A stretch of 64,000 nt of DNA from an uncultured Fidelibacterota bacterium (GTDB lineage Bacteria; Fidelibacterota; Marinisomatia; Marinisomatales; TCS55): assembly GCA_902615915.1 (NCBI GenBank), contig CACMQQ010000008.1, positions 1 through 64,000 of the forward strand, given 5' to 3'. This document shows positions 25,748 to 35,505 of this stretch, in pieces; positions within the stretch are counted from its first letter, which is position 1; each line of letters starts with the position of its first letter. The translations under genes and the position numbers were made by a program. The notes beneath the pieces were generated by a model, which did not search any database, was not told the origin of the DNA, and saw nothing but the letters and a program-made list of their open reading frames with translations.

Positions 25748-25948
25748 TAGAACCTATCAGATTTAATCACACTTATACCTTTCATATCAAAAAGAGGACA
25801 CAGAATTGGAGGACACAACCCCTCAATCATTAATAGCTTGTCCAAAACTAAACATGAAGCAGTTCATAAAAATTTATTATTTATTAAAATAATTCTTTAT
25901 GCTAATTTTAGTAATATTTTAATAACCTTTGAATGAAATAGATATTTT

Positions 25949-28900
25949 TTGAAAATTTTACACAAAACATTAGCTTTTTTAGTCATCTTAAATCTTGCTA
26001 AATCTCAAACCCAAATCGGATCAGATATAGACGGAGAAGCAGCTGGTGATGAGGCCAGCGTTGTATCTTTGAGCGCAAATGGAAAAAATATTGCAGTAGG
26101 CGGCTATTATAACAATGGAAATGGAACTAGATCTGGACATGTCAGAGTGTTTTCATACAACGGTAGTGCCTGGGTTCAGACTGGCTCAGATATTGATGGA
26201 GAAGCCGCTCAGGACAGGTCTGGTAATTCAGTGTCAATGAATGCTAATGGCGATATAGTTGCAATAGGTGGTTATTTAAATGATGGCACAGGTTCAAATG
26301 CTGGACATGTCAGAGTGTTTTCATACAACGGGAGTGCCTGGGTTCAGTTGGGGTCGGACATAGACGGAGAAGCCGCCGATGATTATTTTGGTCACGCAAT
26401 TTCTCTGAATGTTGATGGTGATAGGATAGCAATTGGAGCAAATACAAATGATGGCACAGGTTCAAATGCTGGACATGTCAGAGTGTTTTCATACAACGGG
26501 AGTGCCTGGGTTCAGTTGGGGTCGGACATAGACGGAGAAGCCGCCGATGATAATTTTGGAGGAAAAATTTCTCTCAGTAGCAGTGGAAATAGAATAGCAA
26601 TTGGCGGAAGATTTAACGATGGTAATGGATCAAACTCAGGGCATGTTAGGGTATTTAAATGGGATGATAGTAGTTGGTCACAGATTCAAAACGACATAAA
26701 TGGAGAGGATAGTGATAATTCTTTTGGATCATCCATTTCATTAAATGCTACTGGCGACATACTCTCAGTTGGAGCCTCTGATAATGATGGAAATGGTACC
26801 TATTCTGGCCACGTTCGAGTATTTGAATTGCAATCATCAACAGATTTACCGTATATAAATAGCACCACTCTATCTGCTGATAACAGCCTTGTCACCATAG
26901 AGTTTAGTGAGGAGGTTTTTAATTCTAATTCAGGCATAGGAGATATTGAGGCTTCAGATTTTGGATTATCAATAACAGGCGGAATTGCTAATATAGCATC
27001 CTCAACACCAGCTAGTATTTCTAAAAGTGGAAATGTTTATACGCTTGGTGTTACTTATTCAGGAAATCCTAACGGTAGCGAAACTTTAAGCGTAGTACCA
27101 ATTTCAAATAGTATTTTTGATGCGGTTGGTAAATCGGTATCAACATCCCAATCAAACAATACGGTTTCACTCAATGATAAAGCTGGCCCCACCATCGCTA
27201 TCACCGCTACCGATGGCTCTAACGCGGTCGCGGATGGGGCAATCACCAACGATAATACCTTAACGGTCACGTTTACCGCTAGCGAAGCAACATCTAACTT
27301 TGCCGCAAGCGATATCACTGTCTCTGGGGGTGCGATAAGTAGTTTCTCTGCCACTAGCTCTACCGTCTATACCGCTACCTTCACCCCAAGTGCATCAGGC
27401 GCAACCACCATTGATGTGGCTGCTAACACCTTCACCGATGCTGCGGGCAATAGCAACACCGCTGCTAGCCAGTTCAACTGGACCTATGATAATGTAGTGC
27501 CCACTATGTCCATCACAGCCACCAATGGTTCCAGTATTGTTAGTGATGGGGCAATTACCAATGATGACTCGCTTGTGGTTACGTTTACCGCTAGCGAAGC
27601 AACATCTAACTTTGCCGCAAGCGATATCACTATCTCAGGAGGTACGATCTCAAATTTTTTTGCCACCAATATTACCATCAGTCAAAAAGAATCTAATAAA
27701 GGGGGTGGTGGTGACATGCACTATCAAACTTTTACTCCTGAAGAAAATATGTTGCTTGATTCTATTGCAGTAAAACACGGGTTTCCTCATGATACAGAAG
27801 AGAGATCAATAAAACTAAAACTATATAAAGGCTCTGGTGTCGCTGGCACTTTGCTTGCAGAAGCTAATAATTCCCACAAGGGTGACACAGATGATGAAAA
27901 TGATTACTATGCTTATTCCTTTAGCGGACAAAATATTTCCTTGACCGCTGATTCAGTTTACACATGGCAAATATACTTTGAAGGAAGCCAAACAACTGGA
28001 TGGATAGATTTTTCAGATGCCAATCCATATCCTGGTGGCTATGGCTATTATTGTTGTGATAATTATACAGATGATGATTTTTTATTTGTGATTAGTGGAT
28101 CGAACTCTTCCGTTTACACCGCCACCTTTACCCCTAGCGCTACAGGCGCAACCACCATCGACGTGGCTACTAACAAGTTCACTGATGCTGCGGGTAACAA
28201 TAACACCGCTGCTACCCAGTTCAACTGGAATTATGATGGTACTTCCCCTACAGTTTCATTGGTATCCTCTACTTCGCCTGATGGTACTTATGGTGTGGGA
28301 GATACTATTGTAATTACAATCATTTTCAGTGAAACTGTGACAGTGACTGGTATACCTCAGCTTGAGCTCAATCTTGACAGCTTAGCTAGTAATGCTACTA
28401 ATCTGCAAAGAATTAATTATGAATCAGGTACAGGCGGTACAACTCTTATATTTGATTATACTGTCGCAAAAGGAGAGTTTAGCAATGATCTTTCTTACTC
28501 AAAAACAACTGCGTTATCACTTAACGGGGGAACAATAAAGGACGCTGTTGGAAATAATGCAGACTTAACCCTTGCTAGTCCTGGATCTATTGGTTCTTTA
28601 AGCGCTAATAAAGCAATTGTTATAGATGGAAATACAAAGCCAATATTATTAGATATAGCAGAAATATCAATGAGCGAAGACTCAAGACAAACTTTGATTT
28701 TAAGTGCGACTGATGAGCAAGGAGATGACATAGTTTACTCAGCAACGTCCGATACAAATGCAGTGATCTTAAATATAGAAAAAGATACATTATCATTTAT
28801 GCCAATTACCGATTGGTTTGGCAAAACCGCAATAACAGTTATTGCATCAGATGGAAAACTAAATGATAGCAAAGATTTTGAATTAAGTGTTTTTAACGTT

Positions 28901-29563
28901 CAAGATCCACCTGCATCCTTCAGCTGGATAAGCAGCGCTACCGATACCATCAACATCACCAAGACCAATTTTCAAGACAGCTATAACTTGCAGTGGTCAG
29001 AAAGCATCGATGTGGATAAAGAAACTGTGAATTATATTCTTTTCGCAGGAACAGGATCCTCTGCAAAAGAGATTGTTTATGATACTACTAGCGCATCAGT
29101 GTTAATTCCATATATGGCATTTTTAGAAAACACTTTTGAGCAAATCCCAATGCTGCCTGCAGCCACCGTTCGCTTCAGTGTCAAAGCCACAGACGGAATA
29201 GACACGGTCAATATAACGGGAGAAGATAGGGTGGTGTATGTTAATCGTTATGATTACCTATCTACCGATGATATTGCAGCTCCGACTGATTATGCTTTGC
29301 ACGATAACTATCCCAATCCTTTTAATCCAACTACTCAGATCCGCTTTGATATGCCGATCATGGGAGATGTCCGTTTGACTATCTACAACATGCTTGGACA
29401 AAAAGTAAAAGAGTATCAAATGAATGGATTACCTGTAGGTTATCACACCCTTACTTGGAATGCCACCAATAACTTGGGCGACCCTGTTAGTGCAGGCATA
29501 TACTTCTATCAACTACAAACAAAAACGTTTACCAAGACCAAGCGGATGGTACTTTTAAAATAG
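25949..29563 (+). CDS. Large repeat-rich surface protein with sorting tail
   Basis: This 1204-residue secreted protein has a signal peptide (about 1-20), then about five ~56-residue repeats resembling integrin-type beta-propeller blades (residues 25-300, '[14 protein letters not shown]' and '[15 protein letters not shown]'). Ig-like domains follow at about 410-510 and, split by an insert, about 515-755. Next come another Ig/SwmB-like domain, a cadherin-like domain (about 890-990), and a C-terminal sorting tail (from about 1120) '[16 protein letters not shown] ... [10 protein letters not shown]'. That tail is the export signal type of T9SS-like systems. It starts with TTG. Part of the Ig region is visibly richer in GC than the rest, suggesting mosaic origin. 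Confidence 0.85.
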   Translation: MKILHKTLAFLVILNLAKSQTQIGSDIDGEAAGDEASVVSLSANGKNIAVGGYYNNGNGTRSGHVRVFSYNGSAWVQTGSDIDGEAAQDRSGNSVSMNANGDIVAIGGYLNDGTGSNAGHVRVFSYNGSAWVQLGSDIDGEAADDYFGHAISLNVDGDRIAIGANTNDGTGSNAGHVRVFSYNGSAWVQLGSDIDGEAADDNFGGKISLSSSGNRIAIGGRFNDGNGSNSGHVRVFKWDDSSWSQIQNDINGEDSDNSFGSSISLNATGDILSVGASDNDGNGTYSGHVRVFELQSSTDLPYINSTTLSADNSLVTIEFSEEVFNSNSGIGDIEASDFGLSITGGIANIASSTPASISKSGNVYTLGVTYSGNPNGSETLSVVPISNSIFDAVGKSVSTSQSNNTVSLNDKAGPTIAITATDGSNAVADGAITNDNTLTVTFTASEATSNFAASDITVSGGAISSFSATSSTVYTATFTPSASGATTIDVAANTFTDAAGNSNTAASQFNWTYDNVVPTMSITATNGSSIVSDGAITNDDSLVVTFTASEATSNFAASDITISGGTISNFFATNITISQKESNKGGGGDMHYQTFTPEENMLLDSIAVKHGFPHDTEERSIKLKLYKGSGVAGTLLAEANNSHKGDTDDENDYYAYSFSGQNISLTADSVYTWQIYFEGSQTTGWIDFSDANPYPGGYGYYCCDNYTDDDFLFVISGSNSSVYTATFTPSATGATTIDVATNKFTDAAGNNNTAATQFNWNYDGTSPTVSLVSSTSPDGTYGVGDTIVITIIFSETVTVTGIPQLELNLDSLASNATNLQRINYESGTGGTTLIFDYTVAKGEFSNDLSYSKTTALSLNGGTIKDAVGNNADLTLASPGSIGSLSANKAIVIDGNTKPILLDIAEISMSEDSRQTLILSATDEQGDDIVYSATSDTNAVILNIEKDTLSFMPITDWFGKTAITVIASDGKLNDSKDFELSVFNVQDPPASFSWISSATDTINITKTNFQDSYNLQWSESIDVDKETVNYILFAGTGSSAKEIVYDTTSASVLIPYMAFLENTFEQIPMLPAATVRFSVKATDGIDTVNITGEDRVVYVNRYDYLSTDDIAAPTDYALHDNYPNPFNPTTQIRFDMPIMGDVRLTIYNMLGQKVKEYQMNGLPVGYHTLTWNATNNLGDPVSAGIYFYQLQTKTFTKTKRMVLLK
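26278..26551 (+). repeat. Exact 106-bp direct repeat within the surface gene
   Basis: Positions 26278-26383 and 26446-26551 are identical over 106 bp, offset by 168 bp (56 codons, one repeat unit). The identity at synonymous sites indicates a very recent duplication or gene conversion of a blade unit. Confidence 0.95.
27269..27631 (+). repeat. Exact 51-bp repeat in two Ig-like domains
   Basis: Positions 27269-27319 and 27581-27631 are identical over 51 bp, offset by 312 bp (104 codons, one Ig-like domain). The flanking sequence is similar but diverged, as in gene conversion between tandem domains. Confidence 0.9.
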
Positions 29564-29633
29564 AAGAAACTAATTAACTATTAAATGTTAAAAGTTTATT
29601 GCTCTAAAAGTTGAAAAGGATGTTCTCACAAAT

Positions 29634-30023
29634 ATGCTAGACACTAGCAGAGATTTTCTTTTGCTTGATGGAGATTGTGGCCTCTGCCACCGTTTAGCAT
29701 CATTTATGGATTCAAGATTAGCATCTGATGCTAGCATTGCATATAGACCTATTAAATCGAATGATGCTCAGAAGCTTATTGAAACTTTTCCTAAATGGCA
29801 GCAAAAACTTGATACAGTTTACCTAATTAGGAATGGACGTTCATATGTTAGATCTGCGGCAGCGATACGGTGCTTACTCTATCTTAAATGGCACTGGAAG
29901 ATATCTTTTTTTATTTTTTGGATCATTCCATTGCCAATTCGTGATATAATCTATCGATTTATAGCGAGGTTCAGGCATTATGTTTTCACAAAACCAGAAA
30001 TTTGTACATTTAGAATTGATTAA
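29634..30023 (+). CDS. DCC-family thiol-disulfide oxidoreductase-like protein (DUF393)
   Basis: This 129-residue protein carries the family signature DGDCGLC (Asp12 to Cys18) at the N-terminus, with C15 and C18 forming the CxxC-type pair. Two hydrophobic segments follow and a C-terminal 'RFRHYVFTKPEIC'. DCC proteins are thioredoxin-like; substrates are unknown. It stands alone. Confidence 0.85.
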   Translation: MLDTSRDFLLLDGDCGLCHRLASFMDSRLASDASIAYRPIKSNDAQKLIETFPKWQQKLDTVYLIRNGRSYVRSAAAIRCLLYLKWHWKISFFIFWIIPLPIRDIIYRFIARFRHYVFTKPEICTFRID

Positions 30024-30240
30024 ATTTCATATTCATAATTTTTGTATTTTTTTGATTGCACGCACTAATTAGGGGTGACTCATATTAACAAAAATAAATC
30101 AAAAAATTATTTGAAGGAGATTATTACGAATTTGTTGCAATTTTTTCTTTCAATTTTTGTTCTGATTCCTTTAAGATAGATCATCTAAAATTTTCCCAAA
30201 CTAAGCTTATATTTATAATTAATTAGAAAGAACAAGTTTA

Positions 30241-31926
30241 ATGAGAAATAAGATTTTCGCATTTAACCTTTTGTTATCTTATTCGAGCCTTTTTGCAGCT
30301 GATAAATCATACAAAATTTTATCTACAGAAATACAAACTACTATTAATAAGGATGGTACTATTGATTTTACTGAATCAAGAGAATTTAGTTTTAATGGAG
30401 ACTTCTCCTATGTTTTTCAAGATATTCCAAAAAGGGGATATGATAAAATATTTGATATTCAAGTATTTGAAAACCAAGTCATGTATTTAAATACTGAAAC
30501 GGAAGAAACAGGAACATTTTTAATTGATGAGAGAGAAAACTTTTATAGAATTTACCTTTATCACAAATCCTCAGATGAAACTAAAAAATTTACTGTAAAG
30601 TATTCTTTAGAGAATCCATTTAAAATTGGAGAAAACGAAAGTCAATTTTATTGGATCTATTTATCCGATGAATGGGATAAAAGCCCAGGTGCACTTTCAA
30701 TTTCCCAAAAATTTTCTGGAGGAATCAATCAAAATGATATTGTGTATGATATAGAAAAGCCCTCTAATTCGAACAAGTATGAACTTCAAATTGATGATTT
30801 CTCATTTGATCTCTATTCATCTAGCTTTACGAAAAATACCCAAATGAAGCTAAGAACAATTTTCCCTACATCTTTTTTCACAAATCCTGAAATAGATGAT
30901 TCCAATTTCTCCTTAGCTGCTTTTGAAAGAGGAATAAAAAATAAAAAATTAGCACAATATTTTATTGTACTTCTTACTGCTATTTCACTATTTAGTTTTG
31001 TTGGATTTGCGAGACGAAATCTAACAACTTTCAAAATTGACATAGATAAAAATCATATCTTTACTTCATATCCATCGGAGGACCACCCAGCAGTCATCAA
31101 TGGTCTTATTTACAGGGCGCTATCACTAGGGCCTTCTGGGGGCGGAGTGCTATCAACATTATTCGAACTAGCATCCTTAAAAAAGATTTACATTGAAGCT
31201 ATTGGAGAAAACAAATGGTACAAATCAAAACAGCTCAAAGTTACCATTCATAGCACAGAAGATCATGACGTTGAAAGCAGTTTTGCTAAATTATTGCTAA
31301 AAAGACTTAAAAAGTTTGGTTCAGAAACGTTTTTTAAGGATATATATAGCGATATTAGCTCCTACGCATCAGAATGGACATCATTAAAAAAAGATGCGAT
31401 TAATAGTAATGGTTGGGTTGATACCTCTTACCGTGATGAAAAAAAACGATCAGCAATTATGCATTTTTTGATTTTGTTTTTCATTATTTTTTGCGCTTTT
31501 TGGTTTAAGATTATGATTGGATTATTAGCCATAGCACCGCTTTTTTTCTTTATCGTAACCATCGCTGGCAGTAGGCTTACAAAAGAAGGACAGTTATTAT
31601 ACAATCAATGGGGCCTATTTATTCATCAATTATCTGAAAATAAAATAAAGGTTGAGCATTTTGAGCCTGATCGGCTATTACAATATTGTTTAGCACTTGG
31701 AGTTCAACCTGAAAGTTTAAAATCAATTATTAAAAATATAGAATCGAAGCATGATGACTCATTCGTTTGGTTGTATGCTGGTGGGTATACAAACACTTCT
31801 TCAATGGCTACTATTGTAAGCGATATCGCTGCTACTGGAACTACGGTCTCTGCGGCATATGGTGGAGATGGAGGTGGAGGCGGCGGAGGTGGAGCAGGCG
31901 GCGGAGGTGGAGGTGGTGCTGGATAA
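30241..31926 (+). CDS. DUF2207 membrane protein with Gly-rich tail
   Basis: This 561-residue protein has a signal peptide, an N-terminal beta-rich DUF2207 ectodomain (about 20-225: 'IDFTESREFSFNGDFSYVF'), one TM helix near 240, a cytosolic middle part, two adjacent TM helices near 405-445, and a C-terminus of nearly pure glycine (about 542-561). All are typical of DUF2207 proteins. The family function is unknown. Confidence 0.85.
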   Translation: MRNKIFAFNLLLSYSSLFAADKSYKILSTEIQTTINKDGTIDFTESREFSFNGDFSYVFQDIPKRGYDKIFDIQVFENQVMYLNTETEETGTFLIDERENFYRIYLYHKSSDETKKFTVKYSLENPFKIGENESQFYWIYLSDEWDKSPGALSISQKFSGGINQNDIVYDIEKPSNSNKYELQIDDFSFDLYSSSFTKNTQMKLRTIFPTSFFTNPEIDDSNFSLAAFERGIKNKKLAQYFIVLLTAISLFSFVGFARRNLTTFKIDIDKNHIFTSYPSEDHPAVINGLIYRALSLGPSGGGVLSTLFELASLKKIYIEAIGENKWYKSKQLKVTIHSTEDHDVESSFAKLLLKRLKKFGSETFFKDIYSDISSYASEWTSLKKDAINSNGWVDTSYRDEKKRSAIMHFLILFFIIFCAFWFKIMIGLLAIAPLFFFIVTIAGSRLTKEGQLLYNQWGLFIHQLSENKIKVEHFEPDRLLQYCLALGVQPESLKSIIKNIESKHDDSFVWLYAGGYTNTSSMATIVSDIAATGTTVSAAYGGDGGGGGGGGAGGGGGGGAG

Positions 31927-31954
31927 TTCTGAAAATAAATTGACTATAGAATGA

Positions 31955-32167
31955 TTATGGTAATTGAAAAACATCTTCAACTTTACAATTGAGTGTTTTT
32001 GCAATTTTTAAGGCTAAAACTGTGGAAGGGACATAGACACCATTTTCAATCGCGTTGATACTTACTCTTGATACATTAGCGCTTTCAGATAGCTCCTGTT
32101 GTGTTATGCCTGCAGCCATTCTGAGTTTTTCTAGATTATTAATCAGTTTTTTATGGTTTTTACCCAC
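31955..32167 (-). CDS. XRE-family HTH regulator
   Basis: This 70-residue single-domain Cro/C1-type protein has a helix-turn-helix 'ITQQELSESANVSRVSINAI' (about residues 21-40) and the typical tail 'ALKIAKTLNCKVEDVF'. It is the last gene of a leftward operon with the two membrane genes and is likely the regulator of the palindromic operators at 32832-32876. Confidence 0.85.
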   Translation of the reverse strand: MGKNHKKLINNLEKLRMAAGITQQELSESANVSRVSINAIENGVYVPSTVLALKIAKTLNCKVEDVFQLP

Positions 32168-32170
32168 CTT

Positions 32171-32413
32171 TTAGCTTTCTTCAAAATTTTCAACTGCTTT
32201 AGTTATTTCTTCGCTTGTATTTGGATAAACGTAGTCAGCTGTTATGGTTCCTATACCAAGCGCCATTATCAACAATCCTAAGCCTTCAAATAAATCACCA
32301 ATTGAAGCAAAACCAAAAAGATTAATTCCAAGACCAAAATACATTACCATTAGACCAGCTCTAAGTCGCTTATTTGGCTTTTGAGTTTTATTTTCACTAT
32401 TAGAGTTACTCAT
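32171..32413 (-). CDS. Small two-TM protein, DUF6249-like partner
   Basis: This 80-residue membrane protein has two TM helices and the C-terminal motif 'YVYPNTSEEITKAVENFEE', almost identical to the end of the adjacent larger protein ('YLYPNTSEELTTAVEKFEE'). The two are paralogs; this one lacks the N-terminal half. It sits 3 nt before the XRE gene. Confidence 0.7.
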   Translation of the reverse strand: MSNSNSENKTQKPNKRLRAGLMVMYFGLGINLFGFASIGDLFEGLGLLIMALGIGTITADYVYPNTSEEITKAVENFEES

Positions 32414-32424
32414 TTTTTACATCC

Positions 32425-32814
32425 TTATTTTTCTTCAAACTTTTCAACTGCGGTGGTTAGTTCCTCGCTTGTATTTGGGTAAAGATATCCTGCTAGCATA
32501 CTGCCTATACCAATAGTGGCAACCAATAGTCCAATACCTTCAAAAAAGTTTCCCATTGATACATAACCTAGAATGTAAATACCAATCCCAACAAAAGCAG
32601 TGATCACACCTCCTCTACGGTAATCAATCGGCTCTTTTTTTCTTTCATCTAGGATATGGAGAAATTCATCTACCTTGGATGGATCGTTTAAGTGCTTAGC
32701 TATTTCAACAATAGTTTTATTTTTATCTTTGCCTTCAAAATAAAGCCAAATAAATACCGATACTGGAATGATTATTCCAGCTAGAACACCTAAGACTGGT
32801 ACTATTTGATACAT
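32425..32814 (-). CDS. DUF6249-like membrane protein
   Basis: This 129-residue protein has a TM helix ('VLGVLAGIIIPVSVFIWLYF'), a cytosolic segment and two more helices, ending in the YPNTSEE motif. The N-terminal part resembles DUF6249. It is the first gene of the operon 32814-31955 and starts 18 nt after two palindromic operators. Confidence 0.65.
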   Translation of the reverse strand: MYQIVPVLGVLAGIIIPVSVFIWLYFEGKDKNKTIVEIAKHLNDPSKVDEFLHILDERKKEPIDYRRGGVITAFVGIGIYILGYVSMGNFFEGIGLLVATIGIGSMLAGYLYPNTSEELTTAVEKFEEK

Positions 32815-32831
32815 AAATTATCCTTTCATAG

Positions 32832-32876
32832 TGTAAAGTAAACCTTACATATTAAAGATGTAAAGTAAACTTTACA
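32832..32876 (-). promoter_or_regulatory. Tandem palindromic operators
   Basis: TGTAAAGT-AA-ACTTTACA (32859-32876) is a perfect 18-bp palindrome. A near copy with one mismatch lies at 32832-32849, 27 bp away. Both sit just upstream of the first gene of the XRE operon (start 32814), as expected for autoregulation by the XRE protein at 31955-32167. Confidence 0.75.
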
Positions 32877-32917
32877 ATATAAAAATTTTAATGATATAAA
32901 TTATGTTTTATAATAAT

Positions 32918-32942
32918 GTAAAGTAGGATTAAAATACTTTAC
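32918..32942. promoter_or_regulatory. Third operator-like inverted repeat
   Basis: GTAAAGTA (32918-32925) and TACTTTAC (32935-32942) form an 8-bp inverted repeat with the same half-site as the two operators but a 9-bp spacer. The right half overlaps the stop codon of the Fur-family gene. It might be an auxiliary binding site. Confidence 0.45.
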
Positions 32943-33325
32943 TAGGCTTGGCAATCATGGCACTGCCCAGTGTACAAATGTTCAGAATTATTTATTTTAA
33001 AATTAGGGATAGATGGAATGTTAACTTCCAAAGGAAGGCAGGTAGAAATACCGCAATCATCGCATACAAAGTGAGGATGATCAGTATTTTTTTGAGATGT
33101 ATTAATGATTGAACTTTCTTTAGCATATCTTTTTAAACCATCTTTATCTAGGAAAGAATGAAGCAAGCCAGAATCTTCCAATCTATCTAAGATTCGATAA
33201 ACAGTGGTCTTATTCATTTTTTTGCTAAAAATTGAAACTAGCTCAACAACAGAATAGGCATTGTCTCGCTTATCAAATAAGTCCAATACGATTTTGAGTG
33301 TTTTTGTTTTTCTAGATATTTTCAT
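32942..33325 (-). CDS. Fur-family metalloregulator (Zur-like)
   Basis: This protein of about 127 residues has a winged-helix DNA-binding domain ('KMNKTTVYRILDRLEDSGLL') and zinc motifs: HPHFVCDDCG and C-terminal CHDC, two CxxC pairs. It is divergent from a COG0523 GTPase, which favours a Zur (zinc) role. The ATG at 33325 is preferred to the upstream TTG at 33355, because an operator-like inverted repeat lies at 33337-33351 and the family alignment begins with the shorter form. Confidence 0.8.
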   Translation of the reverse strand: MKISRKTKTLKIVLDLFDKRDNAYSVVELVSIFSKKMNKTTVYRILDRLEDSGLLHSFLDKDGLKRYAKESSIINTSQKNTDHPHFVCDDCGISTCLPLEVNIPSIPNFKINNSEHLYTGQCHDCQA

Positions 33326-33336
33326 TGTATTCTTAA

Positions 33337-33351
33337 TGCAATTGAGTTGCA
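33337..33351. promoter_or_regulatory. Inverted repeat at the zinc-regulator promoter
   Basis: TGCAA-TTGAG-TTGCA (33337-33351) is a perfect 5-bp inverted repeat with a 5-bp spacer, 12 bp upstream of the Fur-family ATG and 84 bp before the COG0523 gene. A second palindrome, AATAATTATT, lies near 33412-33421. Either might be a Fur/Zur binding site. Confidence 0.4.
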
Positions 33352-33434
33352 ACAATTATTATAAGTACTTAAATTTGTTGTCATAATTTGAAAAAATATT
33401 TAAATAAATACAAATAATTATTAGGACTTAAAAA

Positions 33435-34634
33435 ATGCAAAGATTGCCAGTGACAGTACTTTCAGGCTTCTTAGGAGCAGGGAAAACCACTGTTTTAACA
33501 AATGTTCTTAACAATCGTGAAGGTAAAAAGGTTGCCGTCATTGTTAATGATATGAGTGAAATAAACATTGATAAATCAATGGTTCAAAACGAGGTAAGCT
33601 TAAATCATCAAGAGGAAAAATTAGTAGAAATGAGTAATGGTTGTATATGCTGTACACTTCGAGAGGATTTGCTGATTGAAGTAACAAAGCTTGCCAAACA
33701 AAAAAGCTTTGATTATCTCCTTATAGAATCAACTGGAATTTCTGAACCCTTACCGGTGGCAGAGACGTTCACTTTTGAAGATGAGAATGGAGTATCATTA
33801 TCTAATGTAGCAGAATTAGATACTATGGTAACAGTTGTTGATGCCGTTAATTTTTTAAAAGATTATGATGAGGCTAAATATCTTCAGGAGGTCGGAGAAT
33901 CTTTGGGAGAAGAAGATGAAAGAAGTGTAGCTGATCTGCTTGTAGATCAGGTTGAGTTTGCAGATATTTTGCTGATCAGTAAAACTGACTTAGTAAGTCA
34001 GGCAGACATAGATAAGCTCACTGCTATTCTTAAAACATTAAATACGCATGCTCAAATAATACCAATTTCAAATGGTAACGTCAAAACCGATGATATTTTA
34101 AGCACAAAGCTATTTGATTTTGATAGAGCTCAGCAGGCGCCTGGATGGCTAAAAGAATTACGCGGTGAACATATACCTGAAACAGAAGAATATGGAATAA
34201 GCAGTTTCGTTTATCAAGCTCGAAAGCCTTTTTATCCCCAAAAATTTCATGACTTTTTGCACAGTGATAAACTTTCGGGAAAACTCATTCGATCTAAAGG
34301 CTTTTTCTGGTTAGCAACTCGTCCTCAGTTTGCTGGTAATTGGAGTCAAGCAGGCGGAATCGCTCACCATGGGTATGCAGGAATGTTCTGGAAAGCATTA
34401 CCCAAGAGCCAATGGCCCGAAGACCAGGAAGCTATAGATTTTATCAAAGAAATATGGGTAGAGCCATTTGGTGATATGCGTCAAGAACTAGTGTTTATTG
34501 GGCAAGGGTTAGATCAAAAAGAAATAACACGTCTTTTGGATGATTGTTTACTTTCTGACGAGGACATGTTGATGGGCAAAGACTATTGGGCGCAATTTCC
34601 CGATCCATTTCCAGTATGGGGAGAAAACGCATGA
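33435..34634 (+). CDS. COG0523 metal-chaperone GTPase (ZigA-like)
   Basis: This 399-residue G3E GTPase has a Walker A motif [10 protein letters not shown] (residues 10-19), the metal motif CICC (C70-C73), an ESTGISEP switch, an SKTD specificity motif and a C-terminal CobW_C domain ending '[11 protein letters not shown]'. Its size and C-terminus fit ZigA/YciC-like members that deliver zinc under limitation. It is divergent from a Zur-like regulator and overlaps the DUF1826 gene by 4 nt, both consistent with a zinc-starvation operon. Confidence 0.9.
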   Translation: MQRLPVTVLSGFLGAGKTTVLTNVLNNREGKKVAVIVNDMSEINIDKSMVQNEVSLNHQEEKLVEMSNGCICCTLREDLLIEVTKLAKQKSFDYLLIESTGISEPLPVAETFTFEDENGVSLSNVAELDTMVTVVDAVNFLKDYDEAKYLQEVGESLGEEDERSVADLLVDQVEFADILLISKTDLVSQADIDKLTAILKTLNTHAQIIPISNGNVKTDDILSTKLFDFDRAQQAPGWLKELRGEHIPETEEYGISSFVYQARKPFYPQKFHDFLHSDKLSGKLIRSKGFFWLATRPQFAGNWSQAGGIAHHGYAGMFWKALPKSQWPEDQEAIDFIKEIWVEPFGDMRQELVFIGQGLDQKEITRLLDDCLLSDEDMLMGKDYWAQFPDPFPVWGENA

Positions 34635-35350
34635 GCTCATCCATAGTAGCTAATAAAACTAAAATTGAATCACAAACACGAATCACCAGCCATACTGCAT
34701 CATTTCAAAAAGGGCTTTCAAATATCCATAAGAATGAAGTAAATATTTCAATATGGGAACGAAATCTCAGCAATGCTTTACAAAATGCAGCAGCTGAAAT
34801 ACTAAACAATAATCCTGATTTTAAGTTAACTATTGTTCCTAAAGTGGATGAAATAAGAGATATTCTCTTTGATGAATTGGGTTCAGAAAAAAATTCTCTT
34901 AATCTCATTGATGATATTTCAGAGCTGGCTTCTATGTTTTGTAATTTATTTAAAATCGATCGTGCTTGGATCAGACTGGACTCGATTGATACTCCAATGT
35001 GCCCTCGATTTCATGCGGACAAAGTAAAATGCAGATTGGTCACAACTTATGTTGGGCCTGCCACTGAGTGGCTTCCACATCATTTAGTAGATCGTTCAAA
35101 ACTAGGTCATGGCAACAATGGCTTGCCGGATCATGAGTCAGGACTTTTTTCAGATGTTAACAGTATTGAGCAACTTGAAACAGGCCATGTCGCACTACTT
35201 AAAGGAGAAGGTTGGGATGGAAATCAGGGAGCTGGTTTAGTGCATCGCTCCCCACATGCTAAATATAGATACAAACGCTTATATATGACGATCGATTATG
35301 ATGATTTGTTTTTCAGCATATATAAAAAAAATAAACGTTTTCTTTCTTAA
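34631..35350 (+). CDS. DUF1826 protein
   Basis: This 239-residue protein starts at ATG 34631, overlapping the COG0523 stop (ATGA). An upstream in-frame start exists at 34586 but lies inside COG0523. Family landmarks are '[20 protein letters not shown]', '[13 protein letters not shown]' and '[16 protein letters not shown]'. His/Cys/Asp residues in CPRFHAD and LVHRSP could bind metal. DUF1826 genes are repeatedly found beside COG0523 genes, suggesting a role under zinc limitation. Confidence 0.85.
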   Translation: MSSSIVANKTKIESQTRITSHTASFQKGLSNIHKNEVNISIWERNLSNALQNAAAEILNNNPDFKLTIVPKVDEIRDILFDELGSEKNSLNLIDDISELASMFCNLFKIDRAWIRLDSIDTPMCPRFHADKVKCRLVTTYVGPATEWLPHHLVDRSKLGHGNNGLPDHESGLFSDVNSIEQLETGHVALLKGEGWDGNQGAGLVHRSPHAKYRYKRLYMTIDYDDLFFSIYKKNKRFLS

Positions 35351-35407
35351 AATGCCCTCTGAGAGATTCCTTAGATAATTGCCTCATCTAATAATTGATC
35401 TCTCGTT

Positions 35408-35442
35408 AGAAGCTATTCCTAATTAGCCTAGGAATAGCTTCT
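35408..35442 (+). terminator. Long perfect hairpin after DUF1826
   Basis: A 14-bp perfect stem AGAAGCTATTCCTA/TAGGAATAGCTTCT (35408-35421, 35429-35442) with loop ATTAGCC lies 58 bp after DUF1826. The sequence after it (AAATAATTTTAT) is T-poor, so it may be a terminator, a processing hairpin or part of the ABC operon leader. Confidence 0.55.
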
Positions 35443-35505
35443 AAATAATTTTATAATGTAAATAATCAAAATTAAAAATCAAAAAATGAAACACTTTTAA
35501 GTAGT

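Noticed and set aside
25787-25825. GAGGACACA direct repeats after tRNA-Gly as an attachment site
   Set aside because: The two copies are only 9 bp each, do not match the tRNA 3' end, and no integrase is nearby.
27055-27678. Antisense ORFs opposite the surface protein
   Set aside because: They mirror the repeated Ig-like codons on the other strand and are repeat shadows.
30024-30240. Hidden gene in the gap before DUF2207
   Set aside because: A GGAGA-like site is present but the frames after it close within about 16 codons; nothing else is supportable.
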